From Apus apus (Eukaryota; Chordata; Aves; Apodiformes; Apodidae): a stretch of 64,000 nucleotides of DNA. The stretch covers positions 18,806,608 through 18,870,607 of the forward strand of contig NC_067289.1 in the NCBI RefSeq assembly GCF_020740795.1, written 5' to 3'. The notes below the pieces were generated by a model. The model saw only the letters and a program-made list of their open reading frames with translations, did no database searches and was not told where the DNA came from. The position numbers were made by a program, and so were the translations under genes. Within the stretch, counting starts at the first letter, position 1. Each line of letters begins with the position of its first letter. Positions 11,389 through 26,300 of the stretch are shown piece by piece.

Positions 11389-14300
11389 CTTGGAAAAACA
11401 AAATCAGGAGAACAGTAAGAATTCCAGAGAAATCTAGAGGATGTTATCCAATTCCCTCTGGCTCACACAGGGACTTCACAACAGGCAACATCTCTAGTCT
11501 GTGCCAGTATCCTGCCACAGCATCCGATTACTGACCTTGTCACTTATACAAAACTTCTGTATCAGACACTTCTGAGGAAATTAGGCCAGGGTGGCCACGG
11601 GACAGCAAACCCCAGCATGCCCAGAACGTTTTATTTCACAATTTCAGTTTGCCTAAGCCAATGAAGAGTATGACCGAAAAGCTGAGTTTTACATCCCTTT
11701 CAAAGTCTCTTATAAGATTAGATTTTGTTAATCATATACAGCAATGGATCCGTCTTACTGTCCTAAACTCCAATATCACTTGTAGCAATGAGTTCAACAT
11801 CACTGAGTATGTTATGATATGTAATGCCACTCTGATCCTTTAAGCAGACCAGATCTCAAATTACAATCTTTGTAACATTAATTCTTTCTAAAATAGTCTG
11901 GAAAAGTCACTAAACTTTCTACGTAGTGACCTATAAGGTTTTAAGGCTTGGTTCTCAAGACTCACCCATGGATAATTTTCACATTTTATTACATAATGCT
12001 ACAATAGTAAGTGTAGTCTTTTAAAATGCATAAAAATGTAATTTGAGCATTACACTGGTCACTAAAGTCTGCAATCACAGTCTTCAAGCTCATGTCTGTT
12101 CTTTTTACTCTGAGCCATTTTTGCTTTTAGTAATTTATTCTTGAACTCTACACATCTGTAGTCAAAGCAGAGTGATCCAAACAAAGCATCTTTCACTGTT
12201 TTGCTGCAAGGAAACAGGAAAAAAAGAAGCAAAAATTTTAAGAAAATCTTACCGTTTCTTTCTTGGTTTTGGCTAGTGTCTCCTTAGGAGGGTTTCTTTG
12301 TCTACTTTGTGATTCAGCTCGTGATATATAATCAGCTACTGTTACTGTTCAAGGAAAAAAATTACAGTGATGCTCACATCAGAAGTCTAATTCAGCATTA
12401 AGCTTCACAGTCTTTTTGTTTGCAAGTCACACTACAACTGGGAAACTCCTCACAAAAGGCCTTCACACTTACAGGTATCAGCTACTTAGCAAGGATCAAT
12501 TCGTTTCTGTTAAATACAATTTTCACTAAATCAGTGGTTACATGTTGATCTGAAGGTAGAATATTAATAAAAAAGTAATTTTAGTCAATTGTAAATTTTA
12601 TTGGAAAATAAGGGCTTTCTGTACTGGGTTTGAAGAGATCAGTCTGCAGGCTCTTTCAACTAGACTGTTGATGGGGTTCTACTATCTTAAGTAGTGAAGA
12701 ATTTCACACTAATGAAATGAAATAAAAATATGAGAAGAACTGGGGGAGGTTCAGAGTATGGGATCACTTATGATAAAGTAGCATTCAAATCTTTGTTACT
12801 TCATGAAGCAACAGGCAGGAGAACTCAACTGTAATCCACAGAGTTAACTGGGGCTGGTGGGTTAACTGTGGTGTGGGCAGACACTGAAGGGGGTCTGTGT
12901 GAGCCTGCATGTGCTCGGAGCAGGACAGCCATGTTTGCCCTGCTACTGCTACACTTCCTGGGTACCAGCCAGGGCTTTTCTGACCTCTTTTCTTCTTAAC
13001 ACCTCAGCACATGTTCTTGTAAGCCTGGTTTTGTCTTATCCCACCCTCTTGTAACCACACCAATGGGAAGTCAAATTCTATCTTTAAAATACATGGTACT
13101 ACAAATTTAAATAAACACTCATATCTTTGATGAGCACATTAGAGTTGGCAAGCATTATCTATGGAACAGTACAGTCAATTATATTTAGTATATCATGCAT
13201 TCAGGTGAACTATTTTTTCTCGATTTAGGACTGATTGTGCTTGAAACCTACATCAGAATAGGAAGTACAGCACATGAACTTTCTGTGGCAGTAATGGGCC
13301 TTGGTATAATTGGGTTCTTGCGTAATTGTCAAGACAAGTGAGTTTCTGGTCAAGAAGAATTATTCCTTTAAAATGAGGTCTGTATCCAGCTCCTCTGATG
13401 TCAAGATGAAGCATGTTTTATGCAGACAGTGTGAGACACCAATTGTTAATATTCATACATGTAGAAGGAGCCCAAAACATATAACAATGTGAATAAAATT
13501 TCTAAAAGACTGAAGTACACTGTTAGCACCTGGGGGAGGGGACATTCCTTCTGTCTTAATTTCACTCCCTATACACTAAGTATTTATGAAGAGATTAAAT
13601 TATTAGCAGATTTTCCAGAAAGACAGTATAACTGGCTACCAATGCTCTTGCTGTTGTTTTAAAAAATATTATTATGCAAACTGAAAATGGTATCTTGAAC
13701 AAAGACATCAACAGGAAAAAAAAAAAATCCTGTTTGGGAAATTTTGTTTTGTTCTTAGAATACTTAAGATTTAGAAAAAAAATATCATCGCTATGTAAAG
13801 ATCACTAACTTCTCATGTTGCTGGCTGAAATTAGTGTCTTAGAAATAAAAGCTGAAATCAATTTTTACTTTTTCCTCTAATTAATAAAGTCATACCACTG
13901 TTACAAAAACAGAATGCTGAGAAGTAATGGGTTACTTAGGGGGTTTATTTTAGGGGTTGGAGTATTTGTGGGTTTTTTCCTGCCCATAAGTTTTGATTAG
14001 TGTAATTCAACAAATCTTTCTCCTGAATCAGATGCTGTATGAACACCACCGATACAAAGAAGACAAATATGGGTGGAATTTTGAGCCTGTCATTCTAGGA
14101 GCCCTTCTGTTCTACCTTAGCCATGTATGTACAAGCGTTTTCTACATAGGGCATGACAATGAAAATCAGCTAGTTCACCTTTAACATTTCAAGTGTTAGT
14201 ACACACAAAAGAAATGCAACAAGCCACAACAAAAAACTGGAAACATGCAATTTCATTTAAATTCCTCCTCCTTCCCACCCTCAATTTGTGGCTGACTTGG

Positions 14301-17300
14301 AGATACTCCCGGCAGCGGAGGACTGGCAGCAGCAGTTTGATATGGGCACGGGCCTGGCAGAGCCCAGGCGAGCTCCCTCACTCTGCTCTGCCAGGGCACC
14401 CGCATCCTGCTACCAGCCCACCTCTGGGCCCCTCAGCCAGTGCTGAAAAGGTTGTGTCACGTTCAATGCAAGTGCACAGATGCAAGTGAGTGCAGATCAT
14501 CAACGTCCACGCTGCTCTTGATCCTGAACCACTGAACTCAACAGCAGTCTGGCTGTTGACTTCAATGAGAATTGGATCAGAAGCACAACTTGTATGTCCA
14601 AGCAAAAAGTTAGACATTATAAATTAGTTTCATTAGGCAGATTAAGAACTTGTATAAGTTCTCCTAGTAGAAGAAACGTCTTTCATCTTTATCTAGTAGT
14701 CTTATTAGTTATTGAGTAACCTTTTGACATTATGCAGCTCTATGTAAAACAGCAGACACAACATTCTCTCATGCTTTTGACCTGAGATTACCCACAGCTC
14801 CACTCGAATTACCTGGCTGTCTATCTTCTGCCTGACCCCTGAAGCGACGCCTGCGGCTACGATTGCGTCGCTGGGGTTTTTTGTCACTATCATCTGCAAT
14901 TGCAAAGTTTACCATGAACTATTTCTGACGATAAAATAAATAAATTCTTCAGCAGTTTCAGCATGGGGCATTTAAAATTGCTTCTGTTAAAGAGACAGGC
15001 TAAGTAAGACAGGCTGAAAGAAAAACAGAATACTGAAAGCATACATAATAATGCAAAAGCTAGTTTTACTTCTTTGCTCTTGGCTCATTAAAACATTTAG
15101 GCATATGCTTAATGACCCCATATTTCATTTATTAAATAAGTAACCACGTGTCAAATTTTAGCCACATAACCCAAGAAAGAACTTTTTTTTCCACATTATT
15201 AAGCAAGAAATTATATTCTTGTCTCAGTGAGTATCAAGAAAATTTACTGAGGGGAAGCACTTAAGCAGAAGCTGAGTAGAGACAGCTTGTTCAGTTGAAC
15301 AGCTACTGAAGTAGCTTCCCTGCACTGAGACTGAGGTTTAGCAAGGAGAAAACAGAAGGCTGATCCAACAGCACCATTTCTATCAAAAGAGCAGAACTAA
15401 TGGCAAACAACAACTTAGTCTTTGGTGTCTCTGTCTGACAGGTATTTTTACAAAAGAGACATATGAAAATACTAGTGGAGCTCAGTAAACAGATTTCATG
15501 GCAGAGCCATGGAAGGAGTCCTTCTTTAATCAACAGCAAACTTTAACAGAACAATGATTTGTCACTAACAAAAATGAACAAGTGTTTCACTGCACTTACA
15601 CGGACAACACATTTGTCCTGGGACGATCACCCAACTGTTTACATACCTAAACCATTCTCATTAACAGAAGCTGTATCAGACTCTGTCATTCCATCCATAA
15701 GAACAGCATCCTCATCGGTCCTTCGCCGGCGTGACCTCCTGCGGCGGTTACTGCTGTGGTGAGATTCACTAGCATCCGTATCCACTGTCTGGTCTGACTC
15801 TGTGTTATCAAGCAAGCTGTAAGGGTTGCTGTCCGGATCTTTGAGCACTGAACAAACAAGAAGTTTGCATTTAAGATACTGTCTTTGCATATAATTTCAT
15901 TTCCAGGCTGACTTACATCTGCATTTGGAAGTTTCACAATATGAAGCAAGCTTAAGAAAAGGTGTAATACACAGAACTATGGTAACCGTGATTCCATACT
16001 GGTTCTTCTGACTCTAACCCAACAGTTAAGTCCTCTGTGGCACCACAGCAGGCACTTGTATTCTCTCATCACAAAGATATTCAAGGTGACATTTTACTCA
16101 AAACTGCTTAACATGTAAAATACAGCCTTGACTTCATAGCAGCATGGTTCTTCTGACACAACTGGAGTGTTATGAGCTAGCATAGTCAAATTCTGATAAA
16201 ACATTTAATAACTTTCGTTCTGCAATTTCTTCTGTATCTAAACACAAGTGTAACTCGGAAGGCAGCCACAGGGAACATGCCAAAGATTTCTCAACTTTGA
16301 TGATACCATTATTGTGTGTGGTAGAGGAAGGAAATGAAGATTGTCATGAGCAGAGAATACAAATCTAATAACATACTGCATGACAAGAAACTATCACACA
16401 ACTCTACTGACATCTCAGTGCATGAAAATGTAAATGTAAAAATGGAGTATTTAAAATAAGAGATTATACAGAAAACTGCCAGGAACAAAACTTAAATTCC
16501 AAATACATTTCAAACACAGTACCAGAGCTAATGGATGACTTGCCACCACGAGGTCCACCACGCCCACGGCCTCCAGATACACTACGTCCTCGTCCTCCAG
16601 GACGTCGCCTATTATCACGCTGCTGTCTGCTTTCTCTGTCATCTTCTCCTGCCAAGGACCAGTCACTAAGTTCATCTTTTCTCTCAGATTCTGTTTCAGA
16701 GGGATTAGAGAGCTCAGAGTTTGTACCTTTGCACAAGAAGGAAAAGAAAATTGGAAATGAGTATGAAATTTGGGATTATATTCTGGTTTCAGATTTCTTA
16801 CAGAAGTCTTCCAACCAGCATAGCTAGTTAATATATACAGATATTTTACACAGAAATGTATAAATACAGTAATTAAATATATTATATGTTTATAAAATCA
16901 TACTAATATATTTATATGTATTAATTTATAAAATATAAACATATATGCACATATAAAATATAGAGCATGAATTACCTATGCTTAAGATTCTCAAGCTAAA
17001 TTTTTTTTGCAATGACATGCAAAATAAGGACTCAAAGATTACCAAAACTGTAATTTATGTACACAGATAAATCAAGGATTAAAGAGTATTTCCTCTCTTT
17101 GTGTATACACTGCAGGCATTTGGTGCAGTTTCTAGGCAACTTCTCTGAAATTCCCAAGGACAACTTTATAGCTGAAGGTGGTTGCTAAGCAACCTCTTCT
17201 TGCTGTTGTAATGCTGCTTGAACAATTTAACTGTTTATATTAAATACTGTCCATTATGTCCCACTGTCTCTGAGCTACCAAACCCACACAGCTTTTTACT

Positions 17301-20300
17301 ACTTAAAAATTCAACATCTACCATTTTAAGCATCCGAGAACATTCCCTACTAACCATTCTGGAATAAAGAAATTTAGATCCATATGGTTCTAAGATGCAA
17401 TTCTTGCCATTTTTGGGGAAAGGGAAGCTTCATAAATCAAAGTCTGTGCTAAACATAAACAAACTGAACAACTTTCATTACAGCTTAGTCAAACAGTTAA
17501 TTGGAAAACCATAAAGAAGGAAGCTACAAACATTAGCAATACCATTAGGATCAACCTGACCAACATGGCATGATCCTGATGATCCTGGAAGCTACAGTCA
17601 GTGAAAGACTATAAAATCAGACAAGTTCTTGATTTTACAACAGTAACACGTAAATGATAAAGAGTAACTTAGTGTATTGAACAGATACATTTTTTTCTGT
17701 TGAGAGGAGCACCTATATTTCTTTGTGAAATACACCCGTATTCAAATGCAGTCTGTCTCCATTTCAGGAGATGCTGCTGAATGGAAAGGGGATGTGCACT
17801 CCTCTAGGGACCTGAACAGCAGTTGCCTGTTCATTTAAAAAGACATCAGAATATCCCACTACATTGCCAACAAATCCAGTTGGTTTTAGTTCCTGACCAA
17901 ATTGAAAAAAAAAAACCAACACAAAAACCCCCCAAAAACCAGTATTTTGTGCTGTCTCAATTTTAAATTATTTTGGTTTACTTTTCAAAAATACATTTGT
18001 AAGGCAGCCATGATCAGACAAACAATTTTTCTCTAATTCCAGATCTTCAATTTATTCTCTTACTTGTGTCTCCTGAAGAGTGTCCATCTGTAGCTCTTCC
18101 CCAGCACTGTAGGATGTAACTACTACTGCTGAAGGACAAGATCTTACCAGAGTTCCATTTGTTCATTTTCTCAATTTAAAACTTCAACAAGAATGTAAAT
18201 CTAATTAAGTGTTTTGATCTATGTAAAAAAATAAAACGGCAATTCTGAATGTTCAACCCTGCCTTCACACAACTACAATGACCACAAAGAAATCTAGAGA
18301 CAGTTATGGATTCAAAAGCACACTGTGGACACGCTCCATAAACGTTCAAGCAAACTGACCGTAACCAGATGTGTAATTGGGGCCCCTGCGGCCTCTCCCT
18401 CTGCCGCTGTAGGATCTGGAGCCTTGCACTGAGGAGAGGGTGCTCTCGTCAGTGGTGTAACCCTTCTCTTTCTCAGGAACTCTAGCAGAAGAAGGTCTGA
18501 AACCCATACCAATCTGGCGCAACTGCTCATCAATCTGGAGCCTTTCCAGCCTTAGCTGTTCTACCTCCTACATAAAAGGAAACAAAAAAAATGGATGACA
18601 AAGAAATGTTTTACCTCCTCACAAAATGCCATCATCTGTACAGTCATCATAAAAACTAGCATTGCTGTTGGACAGTTAACACCAACTTGAAAGTAACTGC
18701 AAATAATGAAATTCAACTAAGAGTTCTGCCATCTCTGGGGAAGAAATCTAAAACCGCTCTCTAAGAAACAGTCTTCCAGCATGGTGATCTAAGACTATTA
18801 CTACCTTGCTTAACTACACTTTACCCCGTTTCCTAGTCAATTTTTTTTAAAAAAAAACAAACCAAAAAAGTTATATTATTCAAATTAATTTATTTTTTCT
18901 GTCTAAATGGATAATTGTTCTAATATGACATAGTATTACAGTGTGTTACTACTAGAAATTCCATCCTATCCCACAAGAGCTTCAAACTCAGAATGACAGA
19001 ACATTAACTGCCACATAAACCAGTGTTTACTGTCCAATCCTTTCAACACCAACAATACTTCTTGCCTATAAGTATCTGAAGGCCTCCATAACACCTCTGG
19101 GCAAGGGGTAGGCTGAAGGCACCAAACCTTAAATCCTAATATTTAGAGGAACAGTTTATCAACTGAAAATCTCACCAAAGCTGTTGCTCAAGAATTCTGC
19201 TACTTCAAACAATTCAAGACTCTTTCTTCTGAAACACACTTACCTTTAGATAGGCGATGTGGTATTCTAAAAGAACCTGGACATTTCCAATGCTTTCTTT
19301 AGTACCAACAAATACAAACGGTACCATTCCCTACAGAAACAAAATGTCAAATCTTATTTTCAGGAAGAGCATTATCAACTCAACAATGCTTTCTGTTTAA
19401 ATTATAAAAAAATCTGTTTATATTACAAAAGTGAGAGAAACAAGCAAAGACAGCAGCTGGATCTTGCACCACATGGATGCACTAGCTCAAACTGTGGCAA
19501 AAATAAGGGATTTATATGTTAGGGACTTCAGCTTTCTCAACAACCTATTCTGCAGGTTAAGGTAACTTGACAGTGTTTTTATTATCCCCCCACCCTCAAC
19601 ACAACTGCTGTGTGTTCATCACAGTAGGTGTGCAGAAGCATTAAACCTACTTTAAAAGATGAAGCAGCTTTAGAATATAGCATCTTATGTCCTCATATAT
19701 TTAAAACATGCAAACACTATTAACACTATCCCAAATTAAAAGTACATACGGGAGAAAGATTTTACAAAAAGGTCTTGCTTCAGCAGCAAAAAACCTTTCT
19801 TGAATTGTTTCATATAAAATTTACTGCAAGATGCCAGTCTGAAAAAAACTTCAGAATCTCTATAACGACAGAAAAGTTACAAACTGGCATTATTAAATAT
19901 TCATAAGCATCTATCCTAGAAAAGACACCCTGTTTTTGTGACACGGACATCACCACTATTACAGGTTGGCCATGAATAAAAAAAGGGTGCACGGGCCATG
20001 AAGACTGTGTTTATAAACTGGAGAATGATAGAGATGAAGCAGTGATGCCTTTCTAATGCTGTAAGGTAGGACTTGAACTAACTTGAGTCATGCCCCTGAA
20101 ATTCTCACCTTCTGCATGTATTTTCCTACATACTCTTTTTAAAAGATTCTACATTGCTGGTTTTGAAAACGAAAACCCAATCATAGGAAGAAAGAATGAA
20201 GTACTTACATCTTCACGGGGGAGTTTATTTTCATTATCTCCTTCAATTCTCACCCTGACGACTCCAGACTTGTCTACAATCTCCTGAATCACTTTTCCAT

Positions 20301-23300
20301 TTTTTCCAATAACTTTTCCTTCAGAGGGCAAGAATGGTTAATTTTGCACCCATGTGCAAAATATTTTAAAGGGTTTCTTCATACTTTAAGTTATGTATAG
20401 CATAACTGTAACAACCACCTGACTCTCCTTTACCATTTGCTTTGCTTCAAAGTTTTCTCCTACTTCAAAGAGGTACCAAAAAACCCCCTAAGAAAACCTC
20501 ACACTGTGTGGGAAGAGGTGAAAACTTCCCAAGTCAACCTACATCTATATGCACAGAATGACAAGTATTGATTAACGTCACCACTACATACAGGTTTCAA
20601 ATAGGACCAGACTAAGAGTAAAACTGCACAAGAGTTTTGCAAATGCCTCTTAAATTTCATATCAAAATTATTTTAAGTCCCTGGCTCCACATGTACCCTC
20701 TATCTTTCTTGTATTTTTGACAGGTATATACAATATATGTTTGTTGGGATCCTCTTAAAAAAAAAAGTAATTGTCCTGTAATTGTTTTCTGAAAATTAAT
20801 TTTACCTTTACAACAAATGTGAGTACTACCTGTACTTCCTGTATTACCTTTAAAAATTTATTTTGTGATCATGTGTGGGATCTAAACCAAATAGTTCTTG
20901 AGAACTTTTATTTTTAAATCTCAAAATGACTAGTTTGCTCTCTTGCTTAATGATTTTAGCTCTTCCTTAAAGTTATGCAGAAATATTTCTCTATCCCAGT
21001 GACAAGTATCTGGCAATTAAATACATTCATGTTTAAATTATGAGTAAAGGAAAGTAGAACCTCTGAAAAAAGTGGGTGTAACAAACAAAAGTATGTGGTG
21101 GAGTTGTCCCTAAGAAACTTCCTGATATCAACATGACACAAAGTGCAAAAAGCATTAAAAATTGCTTCCTCATCTTCAACCCTTTCACGGTTATTGTTTT
21201 GTTGTTTGGTTTTTTTTAATTATTTTTTTTTATCTTTAAAAAGCATGATACAGATAATAATTTTGTATACCTAGAATTTCATTTTGCATAGTGATCCTGT
21301 TACCACTACTAAAATAAACCACAGTCATTACACTTGTAGGCATGTTTCTATGGATAATCATTAGTCAATATCCAGGGAAAAGTCCTCAGTGCCAAGGAGC
21401 TTCAGCAGCCAAAACCAGCAGTTCAGTAGATGGCATCTGCTCTCTTGTACAGAAATAAATGCACTGGGCATAGCAAGACACTTCATGATCACTACACTTC
21501 TTATAACTTCAGCAACTTCTTAAAGTGTATCGAAATATATGACCACAGGTGATCTGGGCAAGATGTCTGCCTTTGTCATCAATTGGTATTGGATTGTTGA
21601 AGAGTAGCCTTTTCAGCTAACGACATTACTGTGACTAGTGCCATGACTCCCAGATGGGTTTATTCACATTACTGAACACTATCCAAAACCTGTAAAGAAC
21701 TCCATTCATAAAACATCAGATTTAGCAAAGTTCTTTGGTTCAACCAGGTTGCTGAATGAGATTACAGAAAAAAAACGTGTTTATGTACAAACTAGCAAAC
21801 AATCTGAATTTTAAAACAAGCTTTAACATTTGGGAGATGAGAGAATCATTAGGTTGCATTAGATACATAATTTGCAAAGGTCCTATTAAAAAAAAAACAA
21901 CAAAGAACAAATCCTCAAACACTACACTTTGGTCAAGTTATAAAGCCTTGGAAGGAGTTTTTTAGGATTTTGTACATGAAGTCTTTAAATACATAGTCTA
22001 TAATATGTAAGCTCTAAGCCCAAAACCACAGGAGTTTAAAGGACAGCTTTTAATTTCTGCTTTGGATCATCTAAACTGCTGCTGAATCAGGTACACCACC
22101 TGCAGCCCCTGACAGAGCCTTCATACTTGCACTGCCTGTGAGCTGGGAATGCAGATGAGGAAGCTGCCAGACTTGGAGAGCACAACAAGCAGGCTAAGAG
22201 GAGCAGAACAAGGGAAATGGAAGGAGTACCCTGTGAAGACTGGATTGGGGAAAGACATGTTTTTTTTGAAGGAGAGCAGAGATTAACTCCAGCTTTACAT
22301 AGCTTGCGATACAGAAGCTGCCATAATATGCATTTACAAGGCTTGGGAAGCTACACCTTCACGAAACTGAAACATGGAAAACTGTCCATTTGCAGCCTGA
22401 GGATGAGACATCCAAGCACTGCCATTTACACAGCGGCTCAACACCAGCAACCACCATCTCTAACAAGTCCAAACCCTGAAGGGAGCAGTAGCATGACACG
22501 TCTTGCATCACTCTTGCAACACAACTGTAGTACTCCCATATTAAATTTTGGAATTTAGTTTCAGCACTTTTAAGTAGTCAATGTAGCAACAAATTTTTTT
22601 ACTAGGACCTGAACTTCAAATATTACAATTAGATACTACAAGTTCGTAATAAAATAATTTTAAGCATTAAAATCCTAAGAAAGTAGTATACATGAACAAT
22701 ATATGGAATTTCTTCCTAACTCCCTAATACATATAGTTTTAAAAGATTATTCACTTCCCACTTAAATGGAGAAATCAAATATAGTACTGGCATCTAAATC
22801 TTTTGCAGTCATGCTAATTAGGCTCCCTTTCCCCAAGTTTTCAAGTTTTAGCAGTATTACATACCAACAAGATTTCTGGGAACTTGAATAAAATCCTCCA
22901 CAAATTCCAGGTAACTTCTAGCCTTTTTTACCGCTTCCGCAGTCTAGAAATGAATTTAGAAAATTGAGGTTATTTGCGAATATAGTATGTTAAAAATAAA
23001 ACCTTGTAGTACCAGCTGCAAGTCTTCTAAACATCAAACATTTTCAAAACAAGAGGAACAGAGGTAAGATTACTCCAGCTTTGAACTAAATGTTGAAGAA
23101 ATAATTGAGTAAAATGCCCAGAACAAAATTCAGTAGCAACACAAAGCATCAATAATTAATAAAACAACATTTTCCATACTATTTTAAGACATTTTAAAAT
23201 ACAATCTGCAACGCATAATGACTAAACCTCAGATGTAAAATACTTCACAGATGCATCTTCAAGCAGTTTCTGGTAGACAGTAACTGGGGAATACCAGCTA

Positions 23301-26300
23301 ATTATATTCTTTTTCTCCCAAGTCCATTGGCTTTATCCTGGCTCAAACCAGGACATCAAGACACAATTTTCAAATCTACAATCCACTTATTAAAAAAAAA
23401 AAATCAATTTAATCATTATCACAGAGATTCTGTACTGAAACAAAAATTTTGTAAGATGTCCTACCAGCATTCATAGGAACTTCAGCTTACAAGAGTACTA
23501 CATTAAAATTAACTTTGGATCATGCATCTCATTTCATCTCATTGCAGTGAATGAGCAGTTGCATGGCTAAGATTAGATGGGCAAGCCACAAATTTATAAG
23601 TTAACCTCTGCATTTTCCTCTAGACTGCTTTGGAAGCACCCAGTTTTTCTCCACAGGAACCGCACTACTGTTGATATAATCAGTAATATAAACCTGATTT
23701 TAACATCATTTTTTATGTGCAGTACCCTATGACACTTCACAGAGGACCATACGTGGAAAAATGGGGAAGGAGAAAACGAATTTTAGACTCATTTGTGTCT
23801 TGACAGTATTTAAAGATTACGTCACCTGATTAAAGACATTTCATGTTCAATGGCAATCTCTCTACAGAACTTTACAGGCTCACTCTAAGCAGTAAATGGC
23901 TTTACAGCCTTCTCCATAAGAACACTGTGCTGATTTTTCAGAACAGCCTAAATAAACAGCAATTAAAGTTCTCTCCTCTATATAATTTCTGTTCTCTTAC
24001 TCAGCATTCAAGAGAACAGACAGAAAGCAACAAAAATAGTCACAGAACCTCTTGTAACCAATAGATTCAGTTTGCAGGCAACTCTTAATAGCAAGTACTG
24101 TTTGCAAATACACAGTAACCCGCAGTGAATAAATGCTACCAAAACCACAACAGCAGCTACTCCTCTGGGTGTGCACACACACACAAGCCTTGCCAGCACA
24201 CAACCCACTTGTATCTCCAGGAAAGGGTGTCTCTGCAGAAAGGCTCCGAGGCTATGTTCAGAGCACAGTGCTCAACAGGGGAATTTGGCAGTGATCAGGG
24301 AAACCAGAGTCAAAGGAGCAGCAGCAGTGCAGGAAGGCACCAGGGTGTACAGACACAACACATACACAGCCTGTTCAAAACTGGTTACAGGTAGGAAGTT
24401 TTCTGTTTTCTCTACAAAAATTCTTCTGTTTCTCTCCTTCCTTATGCCTGACAGGAAACTAAGTCTGAATAACATGCACCTTCAGACAAACTCTCCCATA
24501 ACTGCAGATGAATTACACTAATGCAACCTGAACCCAACCATGATGGCTAAAATGGTGTCTGGCACCAAGGAATCTGTCCTCATCCTGTATCACCTCTACA
24601 TCGCAAATAATACTAACACCAAGGCACTGTCCTTCCACATTGTGGGTTTCTGGCCACGGCTCATCTCCAACGTTTTCCATGGTAGGACAATGTAATTGCT
24701 TAGTGGAGAGAACTCCCATAAATGTGATCTTGTAGGTTTATTATTAAATGATAGAAGTTGACAGTTAATTGAGACTATACAGGTGCTGAAACGAGAAACA
24801 GCTTCAAATCAGCAACAGCAAAAGCGCAGAATTAAGGAATAAATATCAGCATCCAGTCAGTAATGCCAGCTTTTGAGTACAGTTTCCATTTTGCACTTAA
24901 TGCCTTAGCCCTTTCATCTGTCATTTTTTTAGGCAGCACATGAAATAAGACAACTACCTGCTCCTGCATCTTTCAAACAAATTATAGAAGACCCAGAAGA
25001 ACAAAAAACCTAAAACCTCTACTTTTGGCAGAGGCCACCATGATTACAAGACAAACATGGGCAAATTGGATTTCAAGATAATGAAACAAGAAATAAAGCA
25101 TGGAAAACAGATGAAGAGGAAGTCATTGGCTATGCTGAATACTCAAAGCAACTCCTAACATGATACAAACTGCAACACACAGAAGTTATTTTTCACCTTC
25201 AATGAACTCCACAAATAAGGAGAATTCACAATGTCTTGCCCAGAGGTATGTTTATCAATCTTTTCCACAAATAAAGATGAAGGAACAGTAACTGCTTTCA
25301 CAGAAACAGAGTCAGGATAAGAAAATCAACAACTGCCATTAACTGCAGCTCTCCAGTGCACCCACAGCATATCAGCACTTTGCCACAAGCACTCAATTTC
25401 TGCTCAAGTACAACCTGTGTGACTCACTCACACCCCAACCTGAGATAGCTTACAAAGCTGATTGGGACAATCCCAGTTCCTTGCAGTTAGTAATTCTGAA
25501 AAGTAATTTCTCTCTCTCTAAAAATTTGCGTGTGCATGGATTAGAGACCCCAAAGAATTCCAGTTACTAGTAACTACCTTTCTAACTTTGAATTGCAGTC
25601 AATACATCCATTCATGCTCTGGCTACTTCACATCCGTGTTATTTGAAGAGGATTTCAACAGAAAGGCTAAATACAGGGTATTTTTCTAATCTCAGCCTTA
25701 TATTTACCATATTTGCAGCAGAAAAGTTCTAAACCAGTGTGAAACAAGGACTGCATGGCTGCATATTTTAGGGAAAATGTTTTGTAACAGTCACTAACAC
25801 AGATCTAGTGGCTACAGGTTACTGGAGAGCACTCCTGTTAGAAACAGTGGATCTGTCCCAGGAGCCTCACACCAGTTCCTGAGACAAGGTTATGAAAATT
25901 CTCCAAAGTCTTGCTGCTCTTTTAGACTTTCCCTAAAACTACCTCTGGGAATAATTTGAAAAGCCTTATCCCCATGCAGATAAGAACAAAGTCCTCCTAA
26001 GTCATGACAGGCTCTTTCCATTGTGATACAAGTCTTTTTTCAGGAAAATAAAAGCTTATTAGTCTCCTAGTTCAAATGGAACTGAGCTAATGAGAGTTCC
26101 AAAGGGAAAATGAGTTTTCTTGTTTTCTCCAACAGGAAAACAAGTAGAAACAGACTCCTGAAAAGCTGGTATAGTTAGGTTCTTCCTAACCTTCTGTCTA
26201 AAGGAACTGTTACCACATGGTTAAGTATCTTAAAAAAAACATGTAAGAGGGAAGAATCTCAAGCGTTAAAAATAGCACAAGATAGGAATGCAATTGAGTT

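Noticed and set aside
24513-24719. 68-codon minus-strand frame that looks protein-like
   Set aside because: No family recognised, no splice sites or start context supporting an exon, and it lies in an FXR1 intron.
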